NCBI GenBank assembly: GCA_002964805.2
Contig: PUDQ02000090.1
Location: 56,810 to 120,809 of the forward strand
From: Trametes villosa
Lineage: Eukaryota > Basidiomycota > Agaricomycetes > Polyporales > Polyporaceae
Direction: 5' to 3'
DNA: 64,000 nt
The translations under genes were made by a program, and so were the position numbers. The notes below the pieces were generated by a model. That model saw only the letters and a program-made list of their open reading frames with translations. It was not told the DNA's origin and ran no database searches. Numbering within the stretch: the first letter of the stretch is position 1; each line of letters begins with the position of its first letter. Of the stretch, positions 32,326-43,344 are shown one piece after another.

Positions 32326-33340
32326 TTAACTAAGACGCGACCACCTTGTAATGACTGGGAGGGAGGGTGTGCGAGGGAGTAGCGATGTACGGGAGCTCCA
32401 TTGCGTGCGAGAGCGCAAGCCTACAAGAGCGCGCGAGGCGCGTTGCGAGGGAGGAGGCCGCGTGGGTGCGAGGTGACGGCACGAGAACGAAGGCGCAGCG
32501 GAAGGCGCGGCGGTGAAGGCGCGGCGGACGGTGTGAGGGGGCGCGGTGGTACGGGCTCTAGGTGAAGGCGCGGGGGAGCGCACGCGCAAGTGTTGAGACA
32601 GAGCGACGACGGCGCGAGCACGCGTACAGGACGCGGGGTGCGAGGCGTCGGGGTGTGGATGCGAGAGGTGAGCGCCAGTGCGCCGGTGCGACGATGCGCC
32701 AGTGCGAGGGTGCGGCGCGAGGGTGAAGGCGCAGGGATGTGGGCGCGTGGGTGCGACGGTTCGAGGCGTCTGGGGCGAGGCGTCGGGGTGTAGGTGCGAG
32801 AGGTGAGCGCGACGATGCGGCGCGAGGGTGAAGGTGCGGGGGCGCAGAGACGCGAGTGCGCGAGTGCACGGGTGCGGCGGGGCGGCGGGGCGGCGGTGCG
32901 ATGGTGCGGCAGGGCGGCGGTGCGATGGTGCGGCGGTGCGATGGTGCGGTGCGTGGGTGCGGCGTGACGTGACGTGCTTGGACGCAACAGCGACGGCGCC
33001 AGCGCGCGCGGATGGAGGCGTGGGCGAGAGGATGTGGGCGCGCGGGCGCGCGGGTGCGCGGGTGCGACGGTGCGGCATGATGTGCTTGGATGCAGAGGCG
33101 TGGGTGCAAAGGCAGGGGCCTCGCGATGCGGGGGCGCGCAGAGCGGACCCGCGGTGTCGCGATGCGGGGGCGCGCACGCGGGCAGAGCGGACCCGCGGTG
33201 CAGCCAGACAAGTAGCGAAGAGACAAAGGAGCCGAGGAGCGACGGCGCGATGAAGCAGCGGAGCGGCAAAGCGACGGAGCGACTAGACAAAGGGAGTGGA
33301 GGAGCGACAGAGCGAAGGAGCGACGGAGCGACGGAGCGAG
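32326..33340. repeat. GC-rich degenerate minisatellite inside the left terminal repeat
   Basis: Imperfect units around GGTGCGACGGTGCG and GCGACGGAGCGACG repeated for about 1 kb; a mirror copy lies at about 51605-52620. It has no coding meaning. Confidence 0.8.
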
Positions 33341-33408
33341 CAAAGCGCCACCGTGGTGAACGCGCAGTCAGCGCCAAGACGTTCCGACGCCATGCCCGGC
33401 GGTCTTTA

Positions 33409-36400
33409 CTACATACTGGCTAATTCTGCGAATATAATGAGCACTATTCGGCAAACTGTGAGGTTTGTACTCACCCTATCCAGTGAAAGACATACGACGC
33501 ACTCCTCGCCGATTCCCGGAGGCGTGTACACCAGCGCAGCGAAATGGGTAACCACATCGTCGAGTGGTACTACAATCTGAGAAGAGCTCTTGTTGTAGCA
33601 TAGACGCGAGGCAAGCTCCGGAAATGATCGAAAGGGGTCGTGAGCGACATCTAGGCCCTGCAGCTCCGCGAAGATGTCGATAACGACGAAGGTCGACACG
33701 GTATTCTTCCCGTCTTGCAGGCGGTTGTGCAGGAGGATCTCCACAATCTGGCCAGCGCGAAGCTGGGTGTCGTCCGGGACAGCAACAAAGACATAAGAAT
33801 TCCGATGACCGTGTCGCCGCGTAGCGTAGGTGAGACCCGCTTTCTGCGCGCTGCGGGTAGGCTGAACGTACGGCGCGATACGAGGACGACCGTCGGAAGA
33901 TGGTGCGTAGAAGGAGGCGAACGACGCCGGCATAGCACGGAGTATACTATCGTAGCGCGAGCGATCAAGGATCACCTGCTTCGCGGCGTCGTAGGACACC
34001 TCAGCCACGCTCGTTGTCGCCCTTTCGGGATCCAGCGACACTGCGTCGCTAACACGAGTCCCACGGGTAGCGTCCCGGAAGACGGTACGGTACGCAGACA
34101 GCATATCTTGGTAGCTGTCGTCTCCTGGCCAGGTCGTCGAGTCCATGAGCCAGCGTAGTTCAGCTCCGGCGTAGAAGCCCCGCATGAACGTCAACGGGAT
34201 ATCGTCTATACCGCAAGGTGTCAGTAAGCTATGCGTCGACTCGAGGTTTCATGGACGTACCAGGCAAATTGTTGATGTTGAGGTTCTGGAGTAGTCCGTT
34301 GTATCGCTCAAACGGGTAAGCCCACCAGCCATGCACGGGGCCAAACAGCAAGAGACAGGCCGCCAGATGCAAGGATAGATGATGGTTCGGTACGAGATCA
34401 TGGGAGAAGAGTTCGCGCAAGCCCTGGAGATAGAGGAACATGTGGTTGTCGAAAGCCCTGGCCCGTTCCTCCGTCATGGAGCGCCGAGTTGCGAGACTCA
34501 CTGCGGTGACGAGATGGATGAAGTTGTCGAGCAACAGCTGGTCGCGCTTAGGGGCTCCGACGACTCCCCAGAGGCGTATCAACGTGATGGTGAGATTGAC
34601 GGTGCAGACTGTGCGCCATTGATCCGCCTTGAGTTTTCCGTGCGCCGCGCTGCCGAAGTTCTTCGGTGGGCGCTCCAACCATGATGGGAGGATGGTGATC
34701 GCGATGTCCGCGCGAATAACATCTATGATGTCCTGGGTGATGACGCGGAACTTGGATATGTCGTAGGGTCCGTCCGCGACGTGGAAGTCTGTCGTGTCTT
34801 CTTCCAAAACCGGCGGTAACTCCAGAGTATCGATTGGATGGGAGTCAGCCTGCATGCACGCCGAAGGTGAATAATCGTATACAAACGAACAGATACAGCA
34901 CGCACCCAGTCAAGCAACGCACAGATGTAATCCTTCTTGGTGAGGCGTGATTCTGGGACGATACCGTTCACCTGCGCGACCGCGGCAAGGTACCCCTTGC
35001 GGATGCCGGATAGCGCCGATCGAGACTTCCTCTGGAGGGCGGCGAGGACCCGGTTGAGCCACTGTTTCTGCTCTTCTGGCGTGTGCGGCGTTAAGTTCTG
35101 ACAACCGGCATGGTCCTTCACGTTGATGCCCCAAACATCTCTGCAATGATGTCGAAGGTCGCCGAGGAACAAGCAGTGCATCGCGTCTACGACAGAGAAC
35201 CGGATGGGATCCCAGTACGGCAGCCGCAGCAGCTCCGACCAGCGGATCCCGTACTCCTCGAAAACGGCGTTGCGTTCGGCTTCCGTCGGCGCGTGTAGCC
35301 ACAGGTCAGCGACTCGCCGATGCTCCTCTGTCGTACGCGTGGGCCAAGGACGTGAGAGGTCGTTGAGATGTTGCTTCCGTAAGCGACAGAAGGAACACAC
35401 GTGCTTCGAAGAGTGGCCCGCGAAACCGGCAGTCTTGCGAAGCGCGGGGAGATCGCAGACAAGCGGAATGACCGCGACGCGGAGGAAGAGTCCGGTGAAG
35501 CGTAAGGCAGTGCGCTTGAGGTAAAGCCCGCGTGTCCAGTAGCTCTCCAGCTCGTCTACCAGAGGCCGCAAGAGGTGGTTGAGCTGGTGTAGAGAAGGCT
35601 CCTTAGGGCCCGGTATGATGCCCACTAAGTAGACGTTCTCCGGGCGGTATCGCAGGTGAGGGGGAAGGTTGAGACATACAATGTAGATGGCGCCGATGGA
35701 GTGCGATTTACCAGCCTGCTTGTTCCCGAAAGGATTGAACCAATCTATGAATAGACTGAAGACGAGGTGGGAGGAGCCGGGCGGCTGGACAGAGAACAGT
35801 TGTCCGTCGGGGCCAAGGAATTGTCGAATCAAGGGAGCGTGGAAGACATCCGTCCAACGAGACTTCGACGGGACAGATCGAGTCCAAGAATTCACCAGGA
35901 GCTCCTCGATAGCAGGTCGAGAGAAGAGGGCCGCTAGCCACGACGCCAGAGATCGATAGGGGTACGGTTTCAGCGGGCGGTAGACAACGCGGGGCGGGCC
36001 GCCCTTCCGCGTAGGCGCCAGCTCCGTGCGCACCACCAGCGGCCGGCCACATTCTTCTTTGTCGGTCTCCGCGAAGTTGCAATGATGCGGGTACGGGTCG
36101 TCAGGGCGCGTGACGTCTGGGGGGTATGTCTTGAAGCAGCGCGGGCAGCAAGCGTACCGCACGATCTCGGGATCGATGTGCAGGTGCTTGAGTGCGGTTC
36201 TCACGTCCTTCGGAACGGTCTGTAGAACAGATTTTTGGGCAGCGGTGAGACGCCCCTGGTTGCAGAACACGAAGGCCCCGAAGAGGATGGCGCGGATAGT
36301 AGTGAGCACGTAGTGGGAATCGGCCCGAGTGACAGAGTGGACGGTATGAAGAATCGTGGTCATGATGAGCGCGGCGAGAACGAACGGCTCTAGATGAGCT

Positions 36401-37355
36401 CGAGCTTTGTAGAATCGCGCTTGGTCAAACGTCGTCAGCAACGAAAATGCTGATATAAAGATAATTGGCTCACCTGGGTCGTATACGTGGGGTCCGCTAT
36501 CGTGCTCTCCTCCAAGAGCGTACAGGCCAGCGTCAACCTTCTCGCCCTCCCACGACTGCGTCCTGATCTCCGCCATGCGCGCCACCTGTTCATCAACTTG
36601 ACAGAGCAGAGCGGCGAGCCTTCTGTCGACGTCGCGGTCTCCAACGTCCGTCATGGCGGCAAGGTACTGACGTGTCGACACGAGCCACTCGTAGAACTCG
36701 ACGAAATGCCGGGAAGCGTGCGTGGAGGGCTTCACCGTCGCCGGTGGATCGGACAGACTGGACGGTTTCGTGGCGAATACCAAGCGAACACCCTGAGGCG
36801 CCAGATGCAGGCGATGGTCAAGCCCAGATTGCAAGGCTGACAACACGCCCAGCCGTGCCTTCACTGTATCCGGCGGCGTCGGTTCAGCCGGCTGCAGCAG
36901 TTCGTAAGTTGCACGGATAGACGTATAGAGCGCTACCAAACACACCTTGTCCTGCAAATCGTCATCCTCGACATCGCTCTCGGAACGCGCATCTCCAGAT
37001 CCTCCCTCCATGTTGCCCTAGCATAGATGATGTGAGCTCCGTGAGAGATTCGTGAAGGTACAGGGTCTCATACTTCGTCTTCTGGACGGGCGGCGTCAGG
37101 CTCGACCGCGGGCGCCGGAGCGACACCCGCAGTGGCCATTGTGACGGTGTCTTCCAAGAGCGTCGCTTGTATCCTTCTTCGCTGAGCTTGTAGTTGGTCC
37201 GAAAGTTTGTGCCGCTTGATCATCTTGCTGCTTTGTGGATATCCCGGTCGTCTCACACGGTAAGGATCCTCGTAGGTCCGGCGACTGCACGCCGAGCAGA
37301 CGCATATCCCCGGTGGAGGGTCGGAGGGCGCATCGGAGGGAGCGTCGGCGTTCAT
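33409..37355 (-). CDS. Tnp2/CACTA-type transposase (Agaricomycete 'Plavaka'-like)
   Basis: DDE-type transposase, about 1,240 residues. The start MNADAPSDAPSDPPPGI at 37355 leads to a Cys segment (CVCSACSRRTYEDPYRV). A GTATGA intron leads to GNMEGGSGDARSESD. Tnp2 landmarks follow: IDWFNPFGNKQAGKSHSIGA with IYIVCLNLPPHLRYRPENVY, LVCDLPALRKTAGFAGHSSK with HVCSFC, and VVDAMHCLFLGDLRHHCRDV. A GTGCGT intron after CALLDW gives ADSHPIDTLELPP. A GTACGT intron after NNINNLP gives DDIPLTFMRGFYAGAELRWL and the C-terminal region to LIIFAELASM. All junctions are in phase and no stop interrupts, so it looks functional. A further in-frame intron may begin GTGAGC after VYDPG. It is transcribed toward the left terminus. 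Confidence 0.85.
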
Positions 37356-37518
37356 GGATGAGGAGGGAAGCAAGACGCACAAGCTCTAGGATGGACGGGG
37401 GAGGCCAGGCGACTTCGGCGTGGCTGTAGACTAAAACGGTATCCACCCGTGCAAAGAGATACAAGACTTCAGTACAAGGCACAGAATACAACGTATCGCT
37501 GATGGCATACACGCGCCC

Positions 37519-39193
37519 TTATAGTATCTCCATCAAATCCTGCCAAATCGGACGCAAGCGCACAGCACGTCCCAAAAGGCGAGCGGGAATAAAGTAATGT
37601 CCGACAACAGCCAAGAACAGCCCAATAGCGACTGCCGCAACGAAGAAAGTGAAGGAGACGTGAAGTGATGGTAGGACAAGACCGAAGAGTGATCCGCGTT
37701 TGAGGGCCCGCACTAGGACCCCTGCGGTGTAGCCAGATGCTGTTGCGGGAGGAACGCGTTGCAATGCAGAGGGAAGGAATGGCCAGCTTCCAGTGAGGAG
37801 GGTGCCGTCGGAAGGCAGGCGGGCACGCACTCGCTCGAGTAGTAAGCGGGAAAGGTCGCTCGCTGGATGGGTAGAGGGGGAGACGTCCGGGGTTGGCAGA
37901 TCGCTCGCAGACGAAGGGAGAGACGGTCCTTCTACGTCCGATGCCGATGGCTCGGATACGGATGTTGTGGGATGGCCGGAGGTCGAAGACATTGAACTGA
38001 GAGTGCTGCACTCGACCGAAGAGCCAAAGAGAGTGGGCCCTGGCGCCGGGGCATGCGGGGCAATGCTGTTCCAAGCTTCGCGGGCCAGTTCCTCGGCGAC
38101 GGTGCGGGAGGGAGAGTGGGAGGCAGAAACCGGGTTACCGAGTTGTTCGAGAGCGCCAAATTCAGCCGAAGAGCATGGAAGAGTAGGCGGGGGCTTGGCC
38201 GACGGTTCCAAGGTGTTCGCGGTAGGGCCGTCGCCAGTAGTGTGAACAAGTTCTTCAGCGAGAGTGCGGGGAGAGGGAGCGACGAGCACACTGAGGTTCG
38301 CATCTGCCAGATGAGTAGGCAAGTCGCAGAGAGCATCGTTGACTGTGTCGGTATGCAAGTCGCAGAGGGCGTCAACGTCCTGGTGGATGCGCTGCACGTT
38401 TCTTTGCAGCGCCGAACCTGTGGCTTCCACGACCGTCAAACCAAGCTCCACCCGCTCCGTCCTCGCTCTGTCAACATCGCGTTGGGATCTCATCACGGTG
38501 ACGTCCAATTCCACTCTTCCGGTTCTGCACTGGAGTTCATGCACGACGGCGCGCAGGGACTCCTTGTCGTGGCTGAGTATGCGCTGTACCTCCTGGCGGT
38601 GTTCTATTGACCGAATGTGAGTGTATAAACGCGGTGGGGAATGGATCTGCTGACCCTTGACGTCTCGAGACACTAGCGCGACTGAACGAGTCAGGTCCGA
38701 CGCGACCGAATGGAACTCTACGACCTCGCCCTCGAGTTCAGCAATGCGGTCATTCGCGGTCTCCTACGGGAAGTTAGAGCTTCTGGCATGAACGGACAAC
38801 ATGTGCACGGACATTACTGCGATCGGAGCTTCAGAGGTACCGAGATAGGTCTTCATGCCTATGGGCCAGTTGCTCCATTCTTTCGTCCAGAAGTGCAAAT
38901 CTCGCGTCCCAGCGCTGCTCAACATCGTCTAAGCTCCGACAGCTACGAAAGCGGTTCGTAAATGCACGCCGAGACGTGAGGGCATCAAGAACGTACACGG
39001 CGTGAACTAGATCGTTTAGCTTGCCCACGGCTTCCATGCAATCGCTGCTGCCAACCACGCCTGGCTCCAAGTAGTCCGATGGTGCATGCGTATGCGGAGT
39101 GCCCTTGATAGCCTCGGAGGTCGCCCGCGACCTCGCTTGATGCCTTTGGTCGAAGACTGCGAACCGTGGAGCAGCACGGCGGCGAGCGAGCAT
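37519..39193 (-). CDS. Coiled-coil protein with C-terminal membrane span
   Basis: The N-terminal exon (39193 to about 38835) runs from MLARRRAAPRFAVFDQRHQ to FALLDERMEQLAHRHEDLS. The main exon continues NDRIAELEGEVVEFHSVASD into a heptad-rich region (VQRILSHDKESLRAVVHELQ, TVMRSQRDVDRARTERVEL). Two similar segments follow (RTLAEELVHTTGDGP, RTVAEELAREAWNS), then a Ser/Pro-rich linker. One hydrophobic span (SFTFFVAAVAIGLFLAVVGH) lies near the end, with a basic tail finishing WQDLMEIL. The only GT donor in exon 1 (GTACCT) does not give the phase of the next exon. Either the junction is different or the gene carries a 1-base shift. Cargo of the giant element; no family recognised. Confidence 0.5.
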
Positions 39194-39659
39194 CGTATGT
39201 GGGCTTCGAGGCGAGGGAAGAGATGAAAGAGACCACAGCGATAGGAAGCAGCATTATAGACTGATCAGAAGGAGCTTAGTGCAGGCCTGAGTAGAGCCCA
39301 AGCGGACTGACGGATGCCACTCGAAGATCATGTTGTAATTGCTACTAGCAGGTCTCCAGGGAGTACAAAGTCAAGCGCGGAAGCGCCCGCGCGCTCCCTG
39401 GACCTCGCGCTACCTCGCGACGCGTGAGTGTGCCACTCTTCTCACTACGTCTGACTCTCAGTACGATTCCATTCCACTTATTGCCAGTCCATTCTTCCTG
39501 TGCTACAAGACGTGCCCACTATCAGAGCTCCGCGATCCCATGAAACCCAGACATCTTGGAAAGGGTGTGCCAGGAGTCTCCCAGGGGTGCGATAGCGAAA
39601 AGGTACGCATGCGACGGGAAAGCGCTGCCCTACCGAGGGGTTTACCGACCACTTAGCAA

Positions 39660-40943
39660 ATGTCGCAGCGCCCACCAGGGACACGGAAGGGAGAAGAACG
39701 CCAACGCAAGACCCTGCAAGCCCTCGATCGCGACTACATTGCGCGCTTTGAAGGCATCCGCGCCGCTGCAGCTGAGCAAAGTGTTCTGCCGCGGCGAGCA
39801 GAGCGCCGCACGCGTCCAAAGCACGAGCGTCCGAAACGGGAGCAATCAATGCATACGGCGGAATCCACTCAGCAAGACCAGGCGCACCGGGAGCACGAGA
39901 AGGCCGTCAGGGAGCGAGAGGAGCAGGCGCGCAGGGAGCAGGAGGAGCGGGCGCGCAGGGAGCAGGAGGAGCGGGCGCGCAGGGAGCAGGAGGAGCGGGC
40001 GCGCAGGGAGCAGGAGGAGCGGGCACGTCGGGCGCAGGAGGAGCAGGCACGCAGGGCGCAGGAGGAGCAGGCGCGCCGGGCGCAGGAGGAGCAGGCGCGC
40101 CGGGCGCAGGAGGAGCAGGCGCGCCGGGCGCAGGAGGAGCAGGCACGCAGGGCGCAGGAGGAGCAGGCACGCAGGGCGCAGGAGGAGCGAGCATGCCGTG
40201 AACGGAAAGAACGAGCGCGTTGGGAGCAGGAGCGGGAGAGGCAGGTCGATCTTCTTGCGCGCCGAGAATGGGAGAGGAGGGAGATGAGGCGCTGGGAGCG
40301 TGCAGAGCAATATCGGCGTGCGCGCAACGAGCAGTCTCGTCGGGAGAAAGCACGCTGGCATCGCGATACTCAAGCGCGTCGAGCCCGCGAAGAGTTCGAA
40401 GAGCGCGAGCGATGTGCGCACGAGGAGTACGAGCGACGGGCGCGCGAGGAGTACGAGCGGCAGGCGCGCGAGGAGTACGAGCGGCAGGCGCGCGAGGAGT
40501 ACGAGCGACAGGCGCGCGAGGAGTGCGAGCGACAGGCGCGCGAGGAGTACGAGCGACAGGTGCGCGAGAAGCAGCTGACTGAGGCCGACAAGCAGGAGAT
40601 CCTCGACCTGTACGATAAGAAGTGGACGGAGTTGAGAGCAAGTCAAACCCTCGAGAATGTCGTCGGATTCCACGAATTCCCCTTCCCCGTTCTGGTCGAC
40701 AGCCTCACCGACCCCTCTCAAATCACCCCCGAGCGCGTGCGAGAGTTCCTCCTACACCCTCGTCGCCGTGGTATTGCGGATAAGACGCCCAGGGAGGTGC
40801 TCAAATCTGAACTCCTGCGGTGGCACCCGGACAAATTCGATAAGTTCATTTGTTCCAAGATGCGCGAGGGTCACTGGGCTCCGACGAAGGAGGCGGCAGA
40901 ATTGGTGGCGCGTTGCGTCACACAACTGATGTCGCAGGTTTAG
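39660..40943 (+). CDS. Arg/Glu-rich coiled-coil protein with NFKBIL1-like C-terminal domain
   Basis: 427 residues in one exon, start MSQRPPGTRKGEERQRK, with an in-frame TAG two codons upstream. Residues about 80-185 are about a dozen copies of an 8-residue unit (REQEERAR / RAQEEQAR). Residues about 250-305 are a second array (EEYERQAR). After EADKQEILDLYDKKWTELRA come FHEFPFPVLVDSL, ITPERVREFLLHP and PREVLKSELLRWHPDKFDKF, then AAELVARCVTQLMSQ. This ELLRWHPDKF end is what I know from NFKBIL1-like fungal proteins. The arrays predict a long single alpha helix or coiled coil. Cellular role unknown; cargo of the giant element. Confidence 0.75.
   Translation: MSQRPPGTRKGEERQRKTLQALDRDYIARFEGIRAAAAEQSVLPRRAERRTRPKHERPKREQSMHTAESTQQDQAHREHEKAVREREEQARREQEERARREQEERARREQEERARREQEERARRAQEEQARRAQEEQARRAQEEQARRAQEEQARRAQEEQARRAQEEQARRAQEERACRERKERARWEQERERQVDLLARREWERREMRRWERAEQYRRARNEQSRREKARWHRDTQARRAREEFEERERCAHEEYERRAREEYERQAREEYERQAREEYERQAREECERQAREEYERQVREKQLTEADKQEILDLYDKKWTELRASQTLENVVGFHEFPFPVLVDSLTDPSQITPERVREFLLHPRRRGIADKTPREVLKSELLRWHPDKFDKFICSKMREGHWAPTKEAAELVARCVTQLMSQV
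39918..40195 (+). repeat. 24-bp coding minisatellite, first array
   Basis: Units like GCGCGCAGGGAGCAGGAGGA plus GCGG, about twelve copies in frame, coding an 8-residue repeat. Neighbouring units are almost identical, which suggests recent unit-number change. Confidence 0.9.
40419..40566 (+). repeat. 24-bp coding minisatellite, second array
   Basis: About six units around GCGCGCGAGGAGTACGAGCG, in frame, coding EEYERQAR. Confidence 0.9.
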
Positions 40944-40944
40944 G

Positions 40945-41367
40945 TTATTCAAACATTGTCTTTTCTCTTTGCGCCGCTCTCATGTAATCATCATAATATA
41001 CCCGCGCATCCTCAGTGAGCACGCTGCATTGGCGCTGGCGAAGGACGACTTCCTGAGGAAGCCGGAGGATCGTCAGGGACCGATAACACAGCCTTTCTAT
41101 ATCTAGAAAGTATGCAGGAACGATCTCCTTGCGATCTCGATCGCGCCTTTGTGCGATTCTGATCGATCTAGATCTGGGGCCTTCTTCAGCGGTCAACCCA
41201 TGGCCACTCCCTCCCGCTCCTGAGTCGCCGTATCCTCTTGCAACTCGCTGGTAGTTGCGCTCGCAAGAAGCATACCCTAGTACTTGCTCTCGCTTGGTAG
41301 ATTGTCGGTCGGAGATCAACATCCCGCCTTGAGAATAGCAACTGTAAATCAAGAAATGCGAAGACAA
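40945..41367 (-). CDS. Possible small hypothetical protein
   Basis: The open frame contains RDRKEIVPAYFLDIERLCYR, SLTILRLPQEVVLRQRQCSV and ARVYYDDYMRAAQREKTMFE, which reads like a protein C-terminus rather than noise. It ends one base from the stop of the convergent gene. The start is uncertain: a GTGAGC...TACAG intron may precede it near 41340-41375. No family recognised. Confidence 0.35.
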   Translation of the reverse strand: MSSHFLIYSCYSQGGMLISDRQSTKREQVLGYASCERNYQRVARGYGDSGAGGSGHGLTAEEGPRSRSIRIAQRRDRDRKEIVPAYFLDIERLCYRSLTILRLPQEVVLRQRQCSVLTEDARVYYDDYMRAAQREKTMFE

Positions 41368-41551
41368 CGCTCACCCCGCGCTGAACACAAGGAGTCCTGA
41401 TGCTGTGCTAGGCAGTCATTGTAGCAAGGAGCAGTCCCTTGTAAGTACACCTGTCAAGAATATGACGGCTGATTGCGGACGATAGTCGGAGTATAAAGAG
41501 CAAGCCATCCACCAGTCGTTGATTTCATTCCCATTCGCGTCGCTGCCTATC

Positions 41552-43018
41552 ATGGTGCTCAGATACCTCGAGTCTGCTCGACTACTTGACGGCCACACCT
41601 CCGGGATCACGGCACTATCGTTCAGTGCTGAAGGAACCTACCTCGCTTCCGCCGGGCTTGACGGCAAAGCTTGTATCTGGGATCCCTCCGACAACCGTCT
41701 ACTGCACGTCTTTTCCGGTTCTGTCCCCGTCGTATCGCTCACTTGGGCGTACCCACGGGAGGATGTGCTGGTCTGTGGGCTGCAGGACGGTACGGTGGTA
41801 TGCCTCATAATATCGCAGGTATTTTCCCTTTCCAACAACATGTCCTTCGTGCCTGCTGAAAGTCATGCCAGCTCGACCTGGTGGTAGCGGGCTTTTGGGC
41901 TCATTCATACCCCGTCGAGTGTCTTAGGGTCATGGGTGATCTTCTGGCCTCCGGCGCTCACGAGGAAGTGCAAGTATGGAGGGGCGTTGGTGCAGGTGTG
42001 CCCGCTTTCATCCAGCATGATATCTTCATGGCTCTAACCGGTGCTGGCGCAGAGTTGTCCGAAGAGGCGGAAATACCAAGTCCGCCGATATCGTCGTTCA
42101 ACCGACTGGCGGAGATCGTGGTTACTAGCTTGCACTGGGTCGGAGCCGACTCGTTGAAGCCCGTCCGCCTGGTAGTTACTTACCTTAACCACGGCGTGCA
42201 GTAAGTCTGTCTTACCATGCGCGTGTTCGCTATCGCTGATATATCTAGCAGCGTGTACGATACCACCACTTGGGATCACATCTGCAGCATTCCGATTCCT
42301 GGCCAGATGTACGTTCATCCCGTTCACGCTTTGATGCATACCTGTTGAACTAGCGATTAGCGCCGACGCTAGCATCTCTCCCGATGCGAAGCGCATCGCT
42401 ATCTCCAACGTGATCGCGGGATTTGACGTCTACTCGCTCGAGTTAGGTCAAGCGGTATGTTCATTCGGTCATACCGTAAGTGGGTTTCGCAAAGTGCCCG
42501 TGCTATTTGTGCACGATGGCCTCGCCTTGTTGGGCGGTAACCTCAAAGGGGACGTACACTTGTGGGACGTACAGTCCGGCCGCAAGCTCCATAGCCTAAT
42601 CCATAAGAGTGAGTCAATGGATCACACGATGCGTTGAACCTTGGCTGAACTGTGATGCTTGCCAGAGGACGAAGAAATAATGACCTTGGCGGTGAGCACT
42701 CTTCGCAATGATGTTCCGGCGATACTCAAGATCTGGTCTCAGGCCTATTACCATCCGGCCTTCGACTGCTTCATGATTGCCACCGGCGTTCTGAATGGCG
42801 CCTCCCAAAGCGCGATCTATCTATGGAAAGCTGAAGAGTTAGGTGAGTAATCGAGTCGGGGTCTATTTTTGTTTAACCCTGAAGTATCTGTAGGTCGAAG
42901 CGAGCCACCCGAGCGTGCCCAGGGGCACAGGCAATGTCGGGTGCCGTGGGTGGCCTATTGGCTACTACCTGCGCTTGTTGTCGCCGTCTCCGCGGTCATG
43001 GCCCGAGAATTTCTGTAG
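41552..43018 (+). CDS. WD40-repeat protein with C-terminal membrane anchor
   Basis: Six exons, all joins in phase. The start is MVLRYLESARLLDGHTSGIT. WD40-type blades are visible: LLDGHTSGITALSFSAEGTY with LASAGLDGKACIWD, VVSLTWAYPREDVLVCGLQD, LRVMGDLLASGAHEEVQVWR, VYDTTTWDHICSIPIPGQI, ASISPDAKRIAISNVIAGFD, and LALLGGNLKGDVHLWDVQSG. The last exon, after GTGAGT...CTGTAG, encodes a basic linker and one hydrophobic stretch (VAYWLLPALVVAVSAVMARE) three residues before the stop. That is the layout of a tail-anchored protein. The beta-propeller should scaffold protein contacts at a membrane; partner unknown. Cargo of the giant element. Confidence 0.75.
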
Positions 43019-43344
43019 TGTATAGACTGCCTGCGCTGCTTCACTTGTGTCCCGTACTCAGATCTACGTCCAATGTGAATCGCCTGTTTCCCGGTGATGT
43101 TCGCAGCGGAGTCGGCGGTCCGACTCCGGCCCGGATCAACAATACGCGATCGGGACGGCGCTTCGATCGCGCATTGTCTGCATCGGAGCTTGGCACAGGC
43201 CACTGGCGCGCGCGCGTACCGTAGAAATGTCGGCCGCGCCCGCCCTTTTCTCGTGACCCTCTCTCTCGTCTCCACTGTGTCTTTGCCTGCGCGTCCCACT
43301 GCCCCGCACCTCACGTCTCCCTAGAGATTTACCCCACCATCCTC
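43019..43344. other. Intergenic region inside the giant element
   Basis: About 325 bases between the WD40 gene and the next gene. CT-rich close to the next start (43245-43320), as usual for fungal promoters; no gene. Confidence 0.45.

Larger units (their letters stand above)
31716..33378 (-). repeat. Left terminal inverted repeat, about 1.66 kb
   Basis: Near-identical, inverted, to 51582-53237. The outer about 610 bases are unique-looking DNA rich in short GGGAAAG/CTTTCCC and GGTAAA/TTTACC motifs. The inner about 1 kb is a degenerate GC-rich minisatellite. The copies differ mainly by small unit gains: for example the left copy has an extra run of about 14 bases in the AGCGACGG array near 33300-33330. 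Open frames here (Arg/His/Pro/Ala-rich) exist in several phases and mirror the repeat; they are not genes. Confidence 0.9.

Noticed and set aside
32326..33340. CRISPR-like array
   Set aside because: Units are degenerate and contiguous without spacers, and the genome is eukaryotic; it is a minisatellite.
32326..33377. Long Arg/Pro/His/Ala-rich open frames on the minus strand, and their mirror images at 51583-52627 on the plus strand
   Set aside because: Open in several phases at once, no start context, composed of the GC-rich minisatellite of the terminal repeats; low-complexity artefact.
31716..33378. Helitron or solo LTR explanation for the 1.66-kb repeats
   Set aside because: The copies are inverted, end in CAC...GTG with a 3-bp direct repeat outside, and a Tnp2 transposase is adjacent; no TC...CTRR ends and no TG...CA ends.
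37519..37640. KASH-domain call for the C-terminus of the coiled-coil cargo protein
   Set aside because: A single span near the C-terminus fits, but the tail ends WQDLMEIL and lacks the PPPx end of KASH peptides.
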